Assembly: GCF_040655075.1 (NCBI RefSeq)
Contig: NZ_JBFAJC010000018.1
Span: 62,001-126,000 of the forward strand
Source: Actinoallomurus sp040655075
Lineage (GTDB): Bacteria > Actinomycetota > Actinomycetes > Streptosporangiales > Streptosporangiaceae
Direction of reading: 5' to 3'
Length of the DNA: 64,000 nucleotides
The notes beneath the pieces are model-generated. The model saw nothing but the letters and a program-made list of their open reading frames with translations, was not told the origin of the DNA and searched no databases. The position numbers and the translations under genes were made by a program. Of this stretch, positions 47,142 to 55,182 are shown piece after piece. The first letter of the stretch is position 1. Every line of letters begins with the position of its first letter.

Positions 47142-47993
47142 ATGCCTGAACCGCACAGTCCCACCGTCCGTGGACGTAAGCTCGCGAGTGAGCTCCGCCG
47201 CCTCCGTGAGCGCGCCGACTTGACCACCGAGGAGGCCGCCGCCCAGCTCGGCCAGGGCTGGAGCCGCTTCAAGGTGGCATACATCGAACGCGCCAGAACG
47301 AAGCCGACCACCCAGGCCATCACCGCGATGCTCGACCTGTACGGCGTGGACAGCGCCACCCGCGCCGCGCTCATGGAACTCGCCAAGAACGCCTGGCGAC
47401 GCGGCTGGTGGACGGACTACTCGGATGTGTTCAACGGCTCATATGTGGCGCTCGAAGATGACGCCACCCGGATCGACGAGTGGGGCCCGCAGACCCTTCC
47501 CGGCCTACTGCAGACCGATGAGTATGCCCGCGAGATCATCCGTGCGGGACGGCGCGGAGACGAGGCGAACATTCAACGGCGCGTTCAGGCCCGCATGGCA
47601 CGTAAGGCGCTGCTCAGCCGGAAAGATCCCCCGGCTCCGGTCCTGAGGGCAGTCCTGGATGAGGCCGCGATGAGGCGCCCGATCGGCGGCCATGAGGTGA
47701 TGCGGGCGCAGCTGCACGCGTTGCTCGACGCGGGCCGTCGACCGAACGTCACCGTTCAGGTCCTCCCCCTCGATGTAGGAACGCACGCCGGTCTCGACGG
47801 GCCGTTCATCATCCTTGGCTTTCCTGAGGAGATCGCGCCCGATGTGGCCTATGTCGGAACACGGATCGGTGACGCATATGCCGAAAGCGTGGAGACTGTC
47901 CGGAGCCTTAAGGTGGGCTTCGAAGACTTGCAAGCAGCGGCGTTGTCTCCGGAAGGGTCGGCGGAGCTCATCGCCGCCATCGCCAAGGAGTAG
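47142..47993 (+). CDS. XRE-type regulator with DUF5753 C-terminal domain
   Basis: 283 residues. The helix-turn-helix is LRRLRERADLTTEEAAAQLGQ with VAYIERARTKPT; the DUF5753 part carries TLPGLLQTDEYAREIIRAG, RRVQARMARKALLSRKDPP, VLDEAAMRRPIGGHEVMRAQLHAL and VQVLPLDVGTHAGLDGPFIIL. This is the commonest regulator type of filamentous actinomycetes and normally pairs with a DUF397 protein. ATG 47142. The DUF397 gene follows 9 bp downstream, and a HATPase gene lies divergently. Confidence 0.9.
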   Translation: MPEPHSPTVRGRKLASELRRLRERADLTTEEAAAQLGQGWSRFKVAYIERARTKPTTQAITAMLDLYGVDSATRAALMELAKNAWRRGWWTDYSDVFNGSYVALEDDATRIDEWGPQTLPGLLQTDEYAREIIRAGRRGDEANIQRRVQARMARKALLSRKDPPAPVLRAVLDEAAMRRPIGGHEVMRAQLHALLDAGRRPNVTVQVLPLDVGTHAGLDGPFIILGFPEEIAPDVAYVGTRIGDAYAESVETVRSLKVGFEDLQAAALSPEGSAELIAAIAKE

Positions 47994-48002
47994 TGCAAGC
48001 TC

Positions 48003-48119
48003 ATGACGCCCCCGGAGATGGATCTGTCATGCGTCGCATGGCGCAAGAGCTTCCGTAGTGGTGACGCGAGCAACTGTGTCGAGGTGGTCGCCATCGAGTT
48101 GTCCAGCGACCGTAAGTAG
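48003..48119 (+). CDS. truncated DUF397 protein
   Basis: 38 residues: CVAWRKSFRSGDASNCVEVV is the start of a DUF397 domain, but the reading frame ends at a TAG after SSDRK. Usual members run to about 60-70 residues with a VAVRDSK...GPxLxF tail that is missing here. The partner XRE regulator is intact. Either a natural short form or a nonsense-truncated gene. ATG 48003. Confidence 0.75.
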   Translation: MTPPEMDLSCVAWRKSFRSGDASNCVEVVAIELSSDRK

Positions 48120-48178
48120 CTCACCCGGGGAGCAGCCCCCGGCAGTCACGCAGGGGCCACACTGTTAAGAATGGGCAC

Positions 48179-48976
48179 GTGGGAACGTACCTGATCACTG
48201 GGGCCACGGGCGGCATCGGCGGAGCGGTCGCCGATCTGCTTTACGACGCCGGGCACGCGTTGATCCTCGTCGGACGGTCGGCCGAGCGGCTGGCCGAGAC
48301 CGCCGCGCGGCTCACCGCGGGATCCGGACCGACGACGGCGCAGGACGCTTCGGCCGGACCCGAACCGACGACCGGCCCGCTCACCGTCAACGGATCCGAC
48401 CCGGTGACGGCCGCGCAGGCCGTCTCGGAGGCCGGCGGCCGGGTCCGTACGACCGCGCTCGATCTGTCGGAGCCGCTCAGGTTGGAGGCCTCGCTCGCGG
48501 ACGTCGACGTGCCGCCGCTGGACGGACTGGTCCACAGCGCGGGCGCGGTCGAACTGGGCACCGTCGCCGAGTCTCAACCCGATGCGTGGATCGAGCAACT
48601 GCTGGTCAACGCGGCGGCCCCCGCGGAGCTGACGCGGCTGCTGCTGCCAGCGCTGCGCGCCGCGCGTGGCCACGTCGTCTTCGTCAACTCCGGGGCGGGA
48701 CTGCGCGCCAACCCCGGCTGGGGCGCGTACGCGGCGAGCAAGCACGCGCTGAAGGCCCTGGCCGACTCGCTGCGGGCGGAGGAGCCGGAGATCCGGGTGA
48801 CGTCGGTGTATCCGGGGCGTACGGCGAGTGGGATGCAGCGCAAGGTCCGCGCCCAGGAGGGCGGCGAGTACGACCCGGCGGCGTACATCTCGCCCCGGAC
48901 GGTCGCGAGGGTCATCGTGAACGCGCTGATGACCCCGCGCGACGCCACCGTGACCGACGTCAGCCTGCGCGGCTGA
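48179..48976 (+). CDS. short-chain dehydrogenase/reductase with an acidic low-complexity insertion
   Basis: 265 residues. Cofactor motif TGATGGIGG (residues 8-16) and the NAG-like HSAGAV, then the catalytic YAASK. Between residues 47 and 90 is an unusual Thr/Pro/Gly-rich stretch (TAGSGPTTAQDASAGPEP) absent from the standard fold. Likely NAD(P)-dependent; substrate unknown. GTG 48179 has TTAAGAAT about 14 bases before it, so the message may be leaderless. Confidence 0.85.
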   Translation: MGTYLITGATGGIGGAVADLLYDAGHALILVGRSAERLAETAARLTAGSGPTTAQDASAGPEPTTGPLTVNGSDPVTAAQAVSEAGGRVRTTALDLSEPLRLEASLADVDVPPLDGLVHSAGAVELGTVAESQPDAWIEQLLVNAAAPAELTRLLLPALRAARGHVVFVNSGAGLRANPGWGAYAASKHALKALADSLRAEEPEIRVTSVYPGRTASGMQRKVRAQEGGEYDPAAYISPRTVARVIVNALMTPRDATVTDVSLRG

Positions 48977-48982
48977 CGTCGG

Positions 48983-49062
48983 TCACGGGCACACGCGGCG
49001 GTAGAAGTCAGCGGTCCGGTAGTAGTTGGACGCGCGCAGCAGCGCCTCCCGGGCACCCGTTC
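48983..49062 (-). pseudogene. probable esterase-family gene fragment
   Basis: Minus-strand reading frame without a start gives EALLRASNYYRTADFYRR then a stop. EALLRASNYYRTAxFF is a recognisable segment of FrsA-like alpha/beta hydrolase proteins. It follows the serine hydrolase stop by eight bases and has no other part nearby, so it is most likely the remnant of a lost gene. Confidence 0.45.
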
Positions 49063-49070
49063 CGCCTGGA

Positions 49071-50201
49071 CTAACCAGCGCGGCAGAGCTCCTGCTCGGC
49101 GATGGAGAGCGTCTGCCGACGCAGCGAGGGCTGCAGAGAGTCAGTGTTCATGAGCAGCGCGACCCGGCGATGGCCGAGTTGCATCACGCTGGAGGTGTAC
49201 CCGTCGATGCCTCCCAAAGAGCCGTAGGCCGTTCCACACGGAGCCGAGACGATCACCAGGCCGAGGCCGTAGCTGATGCCGGGCATGCCGGCACCGGCGA
49301 AGAACGCATCGGCTCCTGGCGTGGGCCGCTTCATCTCTGTGAGCAGGTGCTGCGAGAAGAGTCCCCCGCCGAGCAGCGCTCCAAGAAACCGGTCGACGTT
49401 GTCGCCTGTCGACACCATCGCCGCCGCCGCCCCGGCCGCGCTGGCGCTTGTCCGGGTGGTCACGTCGAGTGCGGGACCGGAACGAGGAGGCAGAGGAGCG
49501 GCGAAGACGTAGCCGCGTGCCTGCCGGGGTGCAACCGTGGTCGCGGTGGGGAAGGTCGTGCTGCTCAAGTGGAGGGTGTGGATCAGACGCGTCTGCACTT
49601 CGTCCTGGATCGCGTGACCGGTGACCTGATGAACGATCTCGCCGAGGGCGATGTAGTTGGTGCTCGAGTAGCGGAATCCGGTCCCGGGCGGGAAGTAGGG
49701 CGAATGCTCCACGCCCAAGGCGATGAGCTGCGCGGGAGTGTAGGTGGCGCCGGGGTCGAAGCGAGGATTATCCGAGTAGTCGAAGAGTCCGCTGGTGTGG
49801 TTGAGCAGTTCCCGCACGGTGATCTGGTCGGCGTGCGGTACCGGTTCAGGTAGGAGCCCCGCGATCGGCTGGTCGAGTGCGAGTCGGTGCTCCGTGACCA
49901 GCTGCAATACCACCGTGGCGACGAAGGTCTTGGTTATGGAGGCGATCCTGAACTGGTCGTTGGGTCGCATCGCCCGGTGCGCGGGGATGTCCGCGAGGCC
50001 CGCAGCCATCCGCCGCACCGGCTGCCCGTCGTGGCTCGTGACCGCGGCTACGCCGGGAAGGCCGTCGACATTGACGAGATTCTGGATCTCTGCCCGCAAC
50101 CAGGCATCGCGGGACGTCCCACCCATCGCGCGCGCTGGCGACGAGGTGGCAACTCCGATCAGCGCAGCGCTGACCAGAGCGACACAACACTTCAACCACA
50201 T
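49071..50201 (-). CDS. secreted beta-lactamase/D-alanyl-D-alanine carboxypeptidase-type serine hydrolase
   Basis: 376 residues with a Sec signal (LKCCVALVSAALIGVAT, cleavage near ARA). The serine-penicillin-binding fold shows SITK (Ser88, Lys91), YSSTN in place of YxN, and VREL-N-HTSGLFDY. Class C beta-lactamase-like or esterase; a third KTG-type motif is not obvious. ATG 50201 follows AGGAGAC. Stands between the esterase fragment and the rhomboid gene. Confidence 0.88.
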   Translation of the reverse strand: MWLKCCVALVSAALIGVATSSPARAMGGTSRDAWLRAEIQNLVNVDGLPGVAAVTSHDGQPVRRMAAGLADIPAHRAMRPNDQFRIASITKTFVATVVLQLVTEHRLALDQPIAGLLPEPVPHADQITVRELLNHTSGLFDYSDNPRFDPGATYTPAQLIALGVEHSPYFPPGTGFRYSSTNYIALGEIVHQVTGHAIQDEVQTRLIHTLHLSSTTFPTATTVAPRQARGYVFAAPLPPRSGPALDVTTRTSASAAGAAAAMVSTGDNVDRFLGALLGGGLFSQHLLTEMKRPTPGADAFFAGAGMPGISYGLGLVIVSAPCGTAYGSLGGIDGYTSSVMQLGHRRVALLMNTDSLQPSLRRQTLSIAEQELCRAG

Positions 50202-50421
50202 GAGCGGTCTCCTTCATGACCAGGCATGACCGCCAGCATCGCCACCGCACAGCCGGCTGTCTTGGAGAAATGTTCCGCTCTGGTGGTCAGTGCCGCGAGT
50301 ATCGGCACCAGTCGTCGGAAGCGGCTTGTGACGCACGGCCGCGACGGCACGCTCGTCCCCCGGGCGGGTCAACGGCGGCGCGGGCGTGGCGCATTACCGG
50401 CGTGACGGCTCCAGCGGCAGG

Positions 50422-51021
50422 TCAGGCGCGCTGCCTGGTCAGGCGAGCGGCGAGGACGCCACCGATCAGCCCGAACAGGTGGGCCTGCCAGGAGATGCCC
50501 GGCTGCCCGGGCAGCACGCCGAAGATCATCGTGCCGTACACCAGGGCGATGGCGACGCCGAGGAGGATGTCCAGCACCCGGCGTTCGAAGAAGCCGCGGG
50601 CCAGCAGGTAGCCGAAGTAGCCGAAGATCAGCCCGCTCGCGCCGACGGTCACGGCGTTCGAGGAGGACAGGAACCACACGCCCAGGCCGCTCACCACGAT
50701 GGTGATCACGCTGACGGCGATGAAGCGGCTCAGGCCGCGCAGCGCTGTCAGGAACCCGAAGATCGCCAGTGGTACCGAGTTGGCCGTGATGTGGTCGAGG
50801 TTGGCGTGCAGGAACGGCGCCGTGAAGATGTGCCACAGCGCGTGCACGTTGTGCGGCTGGATGCCGTACTGCCGCGTGAGGTCGCCGCCGTAGTTGACCA
50901 CCTCCAGCGCCCAGCAGACGCCGAGCAGCGCCACGGTGATGAACACCGCGCCGAGCGCGCGGGAGGCATGGTCAACGAGTCCGCCCTCGGGGGAGCGCAC
51001 GGTGGTGGGGAGATCCGCCAT
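50422..51021 (-). CDS. rhomboid-family intramembrane serine protease
   Basis: 199 residues, six predicted helices. The catalytic Ser129 is in TVGASGLIFG and His181 in SWQAHLFGLIGG; HANLDHITANSVPLAIFG carries the helix-2 His/Asn motif. Cleaves transmembrane substrates inside the bilayer. Several of the helices hold the usual Gly-rich packing faces (GLGVWFLSSS). ATG 51021 has no competing start. Separate from the adjoining whiB operon by 126 bp. Confidence 0.9.
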   Translation of the reverse strand: MADLPTTVRSPEGGLVDHASRALGAVFITVALLGVCWALEVVNYGGDLTRQYGIQPHNVHALWHIFTAPFLHANLDHITANSVPLAIFGFLTALRGLSRFIAVSVITIVVSGLGVWFLSSSNAVTVGASGLIFGYFGYLLARGFFERRVLDILLGVAIALVYGTMIFGVLPGQPGISWQAHLFGLIGGVLAARLTRQRA

Positions 51022-51147
51022 AGTGCAACGGTACGTCGTGGTCCGTCGGCGTGTAATAAGGATTCGGAGCGCTCTCCGGATCCGTTCCCGGACGGGTGCC
51101 GCCGGGCGGCGCGGATCAGCGCCGTCGGGCGGCGTCGGTGGCGTGGC

Positions 51148-51405
51148 TCAGTGCCAGGCGGGGGCGACGGGCAGCGGCTTCAGGCGCAGGTAGCGGCGCT
51201 CGTCGGGGGTCGTACCGCCCCAGACTCCGACCGACTCGCCGGCGCGGAGGGCCCAGGCCAGGCAGTCGGACACCACGGGGCAGTTCGCGCATACGCGCTT
51301 GGCGTCGGACACCTGCTCCAGCGCCGGCCCGCTCGCGCTCACCGGGAAGAAGAGCTCGGGGTCGACACCCTGGCACGCCGCGAGGTCCGTCCAGTGCTCG
51401 ATCAT
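51148..51405 (-). CDS. WhiB-family iron-sulfur transcription regulator
   Basis: 85 residues with the four cluster cysteines Cys11, Cys39, Cys42 and Cys48 (AACQG, CANC, DC) and the GVWGGTT turn. WhiB-like proteins are redox or nitric-oxide sensing partners of the main sigma factor. ATG 51405 overlaps the upstream stop by one base (TAATG), so translation is coupled to the preceding small gene. GGAGG lies ten bases upstream, inside that gene. Confidence 0.93.
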   Translation of the reverse strand: MIEHWTDLAACQGVDPELFFPVSASGPALEQVSDAKRVCANCPVVSDCLAWALRAGESVGVWGGTTPDERRYLRLKPLPVAPAWH

Positions 51406-51641
51406 TAAGATGCCTCCAGGTCGAACAAGGCCGCGAGGGTCTCGGGGCGCGTTTCGGCGCGTCTCCGGACCGGCAGCAGCCGATCGATGATCTGCCGGAG
51501 CGAGGTCTCCACGACCCCGAGGTGCTCGTCCGCGAGCGAGGGAACGCGACGGGCGAGCCGGGCGAGTTCGTCCGCGACCAGCTCCTGACAGTGGCGGTCC
51601 AGGAGCCGGCTGGGAGCATCCGTCATCGGGGGTGCGGTCAC
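51405..51641 (-). CDS. small protein resembling the C-terminal dimerisation domain of glutamyl-tRNA reductase
   Basis: 78 residues: RHCQELVADELARLARRVPSL, then HLGVVETSLRQIIDRLLPVRR and ETLAALFDL. This helical pattern resembles the C-terminal end of HemA (GluTR), which normally follows a catalytic domain absent here. It lies directly before whiB with coupled translation, so it may be a WhiB-linked accessory or a free domain competing with GluTR. GTG 51641; ATG 51626 is an alternative. Confidence 0.55.
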   Translation of the reverse strand: MTAPPMTDAPSRLLDRHCQELVADELARLARRVPSLADEHLGVVETSLRQIIDRLLPVRRRAETRPETLAALFDLEAS

Positions 51642-51669
51642 GCCGCCTCCTGAGCGCGCTATGACGAAT

Positions 51670-51696
51670 CGTAGTACTACCAACTGTAGTACTACG
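51670..51696. promoter_or_regulatory. double palindromic operator between the whiB unit and the GNAT gene
   Basis: CGTAGTACTAC and GTAGTACTACG (51670-51680 and 51686-51696) face each other across five bases; each arm itself contains the palindrome GTAGTACTAC. Centres are about 15 bp apart. Very likely an operator for a homodimeric regulator acting on one or both divergent genes. Confidence 0.7.
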
Positions 51697-51730
51697 AGTA
51701 GTCGTGTCAATTCTCACTAAAATCTCGTCC

Positions 51731-52180
51731 GTGACCTCTGACGTGACCTTCCGCACCGCCATCAAGGACGACGTCCCCGCGATCGTCGCGCTCCTCGCAG
51801 ACGACGCGATCGGCGCCGGCCGCGAGGGCGACATCGACGCTTACTGGACAGCCTTCGCCGCCATCGACGCCGACCCGCGCAACCACCTGATCGTGGCCGA
51901 CATCGACGGCGAGGTCGCCGGCACGTTGCAGCTCACGTTCATCCCGGGGCTCAGCAGAAAGGGCACCGAACGCGCCCAGATCGAGGCGGTCCGCGTGAGC
52001 AGTGCCCACCGGGGCCGCGGCCTCGGCCACCAGATGATCGAGTGGGCGATCGGCGAGGCCCGGCGGCGCGGCTGCGGCCTCGTCCAGCTGACCTCCGACA
52101 AGCGGCGCGCTGACGCCATCCGCTTCTATGAATCCCTAGACTTCGAAGCGACCCACGAGGGGATGAAACTGCCCCTGTAA
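51731..52180 (+). CDS. GNAT-family N-acetyltransferase
   Basis: 149 residues, the single-domain GNAT fold: RTAIKDDVPAIVALL, then strand-helix IEAVRVSSAHRGRGLGHQMIEWAI carrying the R/Q-x-x-G-x-G/A coenzyme A loop, and RFYESLDFEATHEGM at the C-terminus. Acetylates an amine from acetyl-CoA; substrate unknown. GTG 51731 is seven bases after TAAAAT (51718), so the message is probably leaderless. The double palindrome lies 35 bp upstream. Confidence 0.85.
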   Translation: MTSDVTFRTAIKDDVPAIVALLADDAIGAGREGDIDAYWTAFAAIDADPRNHLIVADIDGEVAGTLQLTFIPGLSRKGTERAQIEAVRVSSAHRGRGLGHQMIEWAIGEARRRGCGLVQLTSDKRRADAIRFYESLDFEATHEGMKLPL

Positions 52181-52310
52181 ACCGCGATCGACGACCGCGC
52201 GTCCTGAGTGAGATCACGCACGTGAACGCACCCAGCGCTTAGCCGCGCGTTTACCCGGGTGTTGGTTTCATGTTCGGTCACTCCGGTAGGACGAAGGGAT
52301 CCCCACAGCG

Positions 52311-53051
52311 ATGGTCGTACTCGCCGCGTCGGCACGTCTCGACGCAGACGATGTCCTGTGGATCCGCTGGGCCGAACCACCGGCCGACGCCGCGACGCTC
52401 ACGCTCCGGCGGGAGGACGCCACGCACACGGTGTCCCTCGACGGCGACGCGGCGGACCTGTCGGGCCTGGACCTGGCCGAGGGCACCTGGTCGGTGCACG
52501 CGGCCGGTACCCAGGTCATGACGACCGATCCGGGCTTCTCCCTCGACGGCCTTATCGAGTACGCGCGCCGGTCCCGTGGCCGCGCGCTGAAGACCTTCCG
52601 CGCCACTTCCGGCGGGCTCCGCGTCGACGTCCGCCCGGCCGAGCCGCACGCTGAGGTCACCGCCGTCCACCCGGGTGAGGAGAAGCTGACGTTCGAGGGG
52701 TTCCTCGCCTACGGCGCGACGCTCACCGACGCGCGGATCGTCGCCACCCGGCGTAAGACCGGGGACACCGTCACCGGCGAGGTGACCATCACCGGCGACC
52801 GCTGGGAGGCCGAGCTACCGAACTCCCCCTTCGCGGTGGAGACCGAACGCGGCTTCTGGGACCTCGAACTCGGCGGGCTCACCGTCGCCACCTGGGTCGA
52901 CGACATCCCGCAGAAGAAGAACAAGGTGCGGTTCCCGGCCCAGCACGTCGCGCGTGACGCCGACCGCGTACGCGTACGGGCGTACTACACCGACAAGGAC
53001 CACCTCGCGATCGCCACCACGGTCGTCGCGAACGCGGAGGCGTCGACATGA
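52311..53051 (+). CDS. protein of unknown function coupled to a glycosyltransferase
   Basis: 246 residues, no signal peptide, beta-rich. Two similar halves resembling Ig-like sandwiches: LDADDVLWIRWAEPPADAATLTL and KLTFEGFLAYGATLTDARIVATRR, with many Thr and acidic residues. No enzyme motif. Its stop overlaps the glycosyltransferase ATG (ATGA), so the two act together, probably on a cell-surface glycopolymer. ATG 52311 follows GAAGGGAT. Family not named with confidence. Confidence 0.65.
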   Translation: MVVLAASARLDADDVLWIRWAEPPADAATLTLRREDATHTVSLDGDAADLSGLDLAEGTWSVHAAGTQVMTTDPGFSLDGLIEYARRSRGRALKTFRATSGGLRVDVRPAEPHAEVTAVHPGEEKLTFEGFLAYGATLTDARIVATRRKTGDTVTGEVTITGDRWEAELPNSPFAVETERGFWDLELGGLTVATWVDDIPQKKNKVRFPAQHVARDADRVRVRAYYTDKDHLAIATTVVANAEAST

Positions 53052-54199
53052 AGATCTCGATCCTCATCATGAACGCCTACGGCATGGGCGGCACCGTCCG
53101 TGCCACGTTCAACCTCGCCGATGAGCTGGCCCTACGGCACGACGTCGAGGTCGTCAGCGTCTTCCGGCACCGCAACCGGCCGTTCCTGCCGCACTCGGAC
53201 AAGGTGCGGCTCACCCACCTGGTCGACCTGCGGCCCGCGGCGAAGAAGTGGTGGCGGTTCGGGTTCGCGTCCCGGCTGGAGAAGCCGAGCACGCTGTTCC
53301 ACCCCGAAGAGCGCGCGTACAGCAACTTCAACGCCGAGAGCGACCGCGCGCTCAAGAAGTACCTCGCCGAGATGCAGACCGACATCCTGGTCACCACCCG
53401 GGCGGGGCTCAACATCGCCGCCGCGCAGCTCGCGCGCGACGGCGTCATCCTGGTCGGCCAGGAGCACCTCCACTTCGGCGCGCACAAGCCGGGGATCCTC
53501 GAGGACATCCGCACCTGGTATCCCAAGCTCGACGCGGTCATCACGCTGACCGACGCCGACCACACCGAGTACCAGCAGATGCTCGACGGCCACCCGACCC
53601 GGGTGTACGCCATCGGCAACGGGCTGCCCGACACGCCGCGCCCGCAGTCCCGGCTGGAGAACCGCGTCGTCCTTGCCGCCGGCCGGCTGGTCAAGGTGAA
53701 GGGGTACGACCGGCTGCTCGACGCGTTCGCCAAGGTCGTCGAGAAGCGCCCGGACTGGAAGCTGCGCATCTACGGCGACGGCACCCACGGCGACAGGCTG
53801 AGCAAGCGGGCGCGCTCCCTCGGCCTGCACAACAACGTGGCCTTCATGGGGTCGACCAGCGACGTCGAGGGCGAGCTGGCCAAGGCCTCCATCCACGTCA
53901 TCACCTCCCGCTTCGAGGGCTTCGGGATGACGATCGTGGAGGCGTTCGCGGCCGGGGTGCCGGTGGTGTCGTTCGACTGCCCGCAGGGCCCCCGGGAGAT
54001 CATCACGTCCGGTCAGGACGGCATCCTCGTGCCGGATGGCGACATCGACGCGTTCGCCGATGCCCTGCTGTCGCTCATGGACGACCCCGACGAGATGCGG
54101 CGGCTCGCCGAGAACGGCAAGGAGACGGCGCTCCGCTACCGGATCTCCGAGGTCGCCGACCGCTGGGACGAGGCGTTCGCGGACCTGCGACGGCGGTAG
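53048..54199 (+). CDS. GT4-type glycosyltransferase
   Basis: 383-residue GT-B-fold transferase. The N-terminal domain has GMGGTVRATFNLADELA; the C-terminal nucleotide-sugar domain carries VLAAGRLVKVKGYDRLLDA, LRIYGDGTHGDRL and the E-x7-E motif SRFEGFGMTIVEAFAAG. Similar to teichoic-acid or poly-glycerolphosphate glucosyltransferases. Cytoplasmic, acting on a membrane or wall polymer. ATG 53048 is coupled to the upstream gene (ATGA). The 3' end is duplicated just downstream. Confidence 0.9.
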   Translation: MKISILIMNAYGMGGTVRATFNLADELALRHDVEVVSVFRHRNRPFLPHSDKVRLTHLVDLRPAAKKWWRFGFASRLEKPSTLFHPEERAYSNFNAESDRALKKYLAEMQTDILVTTRAGLNIAAAQLARDGVILVGQEHLHFGAHKPGILEDIRTWYPKLDAVITLTDADHTEYQQMLDGHPTRVYAIGNGLPDTPRPQSRLENRVVLAAGRLVKVKGYDRLLDAFAKVVEKRPDWKLRIYGDGTHGDRLSKRARSLGLHNNVAFMGSTSDVEGELAKASIHVITSRFEGFGMTIVEAFAAGVPVVSFDCPQGPREIITSGQDGILVPDGDIDAFADALLSLMDDPDEMRRLAENGKETALRYRISEVADRWDEAFADLRRR

Positions 54200-54261
54200 G
54201 CCAAGCAGGCTTCGCGGAGCAGAGAGGGCCGGGAGGCTTCGCGGACCTGCGACGGCGGTAG
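54176..54261. repeat. 62-bp-period duplication of the glycosyltransferase gene end
   Basis: The 24-nt segment TTCGCGGACCTGCGACGGCG plus GTAG, which ends the glycosyltransferase gene (54176-54199), recurs exactly at 54238-54261, including the stop. A shorter AGGCTTCGCGGA also repeats (54207, 54234). The second copy is untranslated. Confidence 0.85.
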
Positions 54262-54393
54262 CCCGAGTCCGCGTGCGAAGTAGTCCATTCCTCGGTCAAG
54301 AGCGTTCCCCTTTTTCGTCGTGACGCGCTCACCGCCGCCACGACCCGCTGAATCATCGGCGTCATCATCGGCGAGAAACCAAGGGGAAACGCC

Positions 54394-54981
54394 ATGGTCG
54401 ACAACGAACTCTTCGGCGGAATCGAACCCGCGTGGCGCGTGACGGTCGCCGCCGAGCTGTACCGGATCGAGGAGCACTGCTCGCACTCGGCACGCGCCCA
54501 GGCCGAGACGGTGAAGATCTGGCGCGTCCTGAACCTGTGGCTCGGGTCGACCGCCGTCCTGGCCGCCGGGGTGTCCGGCAGCCTCGTCCTGGCCGGTAAC
54601 CGCTTCCCTCTCGTCGCGGGAGGGCTGGCGCTGGCCGCCGCCCTGCTCGCCACGGTCGTCAGTATGGTCGCCCCCGGCCGTAAGGAGAACCAGGCGGCCG
54701 AGGCCGCCAAGGCGTACCGGTCGGTCGAGACGGCCGCGCGGCAGTCCCGCGAGGTCGACCTGCCCGGCCACGCCTTCATGCAGGCCCGGCAGGTCCTCGA
54801 CGAGCTGACCGGCCGCTGGCACGCGGTCATCCGCAACGCCCCGCCCGCGCCCGCGTGGGCCCAGCACCGCGCCGAGCGCAAGCGGTACGTCGAGCGGGCC
54901 GAGGAGGTCATGACCGAGCGCATGAGCGACATCGTCCGCGTCTTCCAGACCCCGCACCGGGCGGCCGACCAGCCCGCCTGA
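54394..54981 (+). CDS. SLATT-domain two-helix membrane protein
   Basis: 195 residues: N-terminal helix EPAWRVTVAAELYRIEEHCSHSARAQAETVKIWRVL, two membrane helices (about 48-68 and 73-93: WLGSTAVLAAGVSGSLVLAG and FPLVAGGLALAAALLATVVS), then a long soluble helical tail. This is the layout of SLATT proteins, known as pore-like effectors in nucleotide-signalled defence systems, but no nucleotidyltransferase or SLOG gene is nearby. ATG 54394 follows AAGGGGAA. Solitary gene. Confidence 0.65.
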   Translation: MVDNELFGGIEPAWRVTVAAELYRIEEHCSHSARAQAETVKIWRVLNLWLGSTAVLAAGVSGSLVLAGNRFPLVAGGLALAAALLATVVSMVAPGRKENQAAEAAKAYRSVETAARQSREVDLPGHAFMQARQVLDELTGRWHAVIRNAPPAPAWAQHRAERKRYVERAEEVMTERMSDIVRVFQTPHRAADQPA

Positions 54982-55182
54982 GTTCAGCCGTGTGGTCGAA
55001 CGGCACCGCCGTAAAACGGATTCTTTTCCACGTTTCCGCTGGTCGATCCGGCGATTCGTGAAAGGCCGTCGAACGGCGAATCGAATCGTTGACGGTCTCA
55101 ACACGCCGGTGTGAGCGTCGTCCTTGATCGGCAGTCTGGGTGCCCACCCTCCCGGAAGCGCTGCCGAGAGAGGAGTCCGTCA

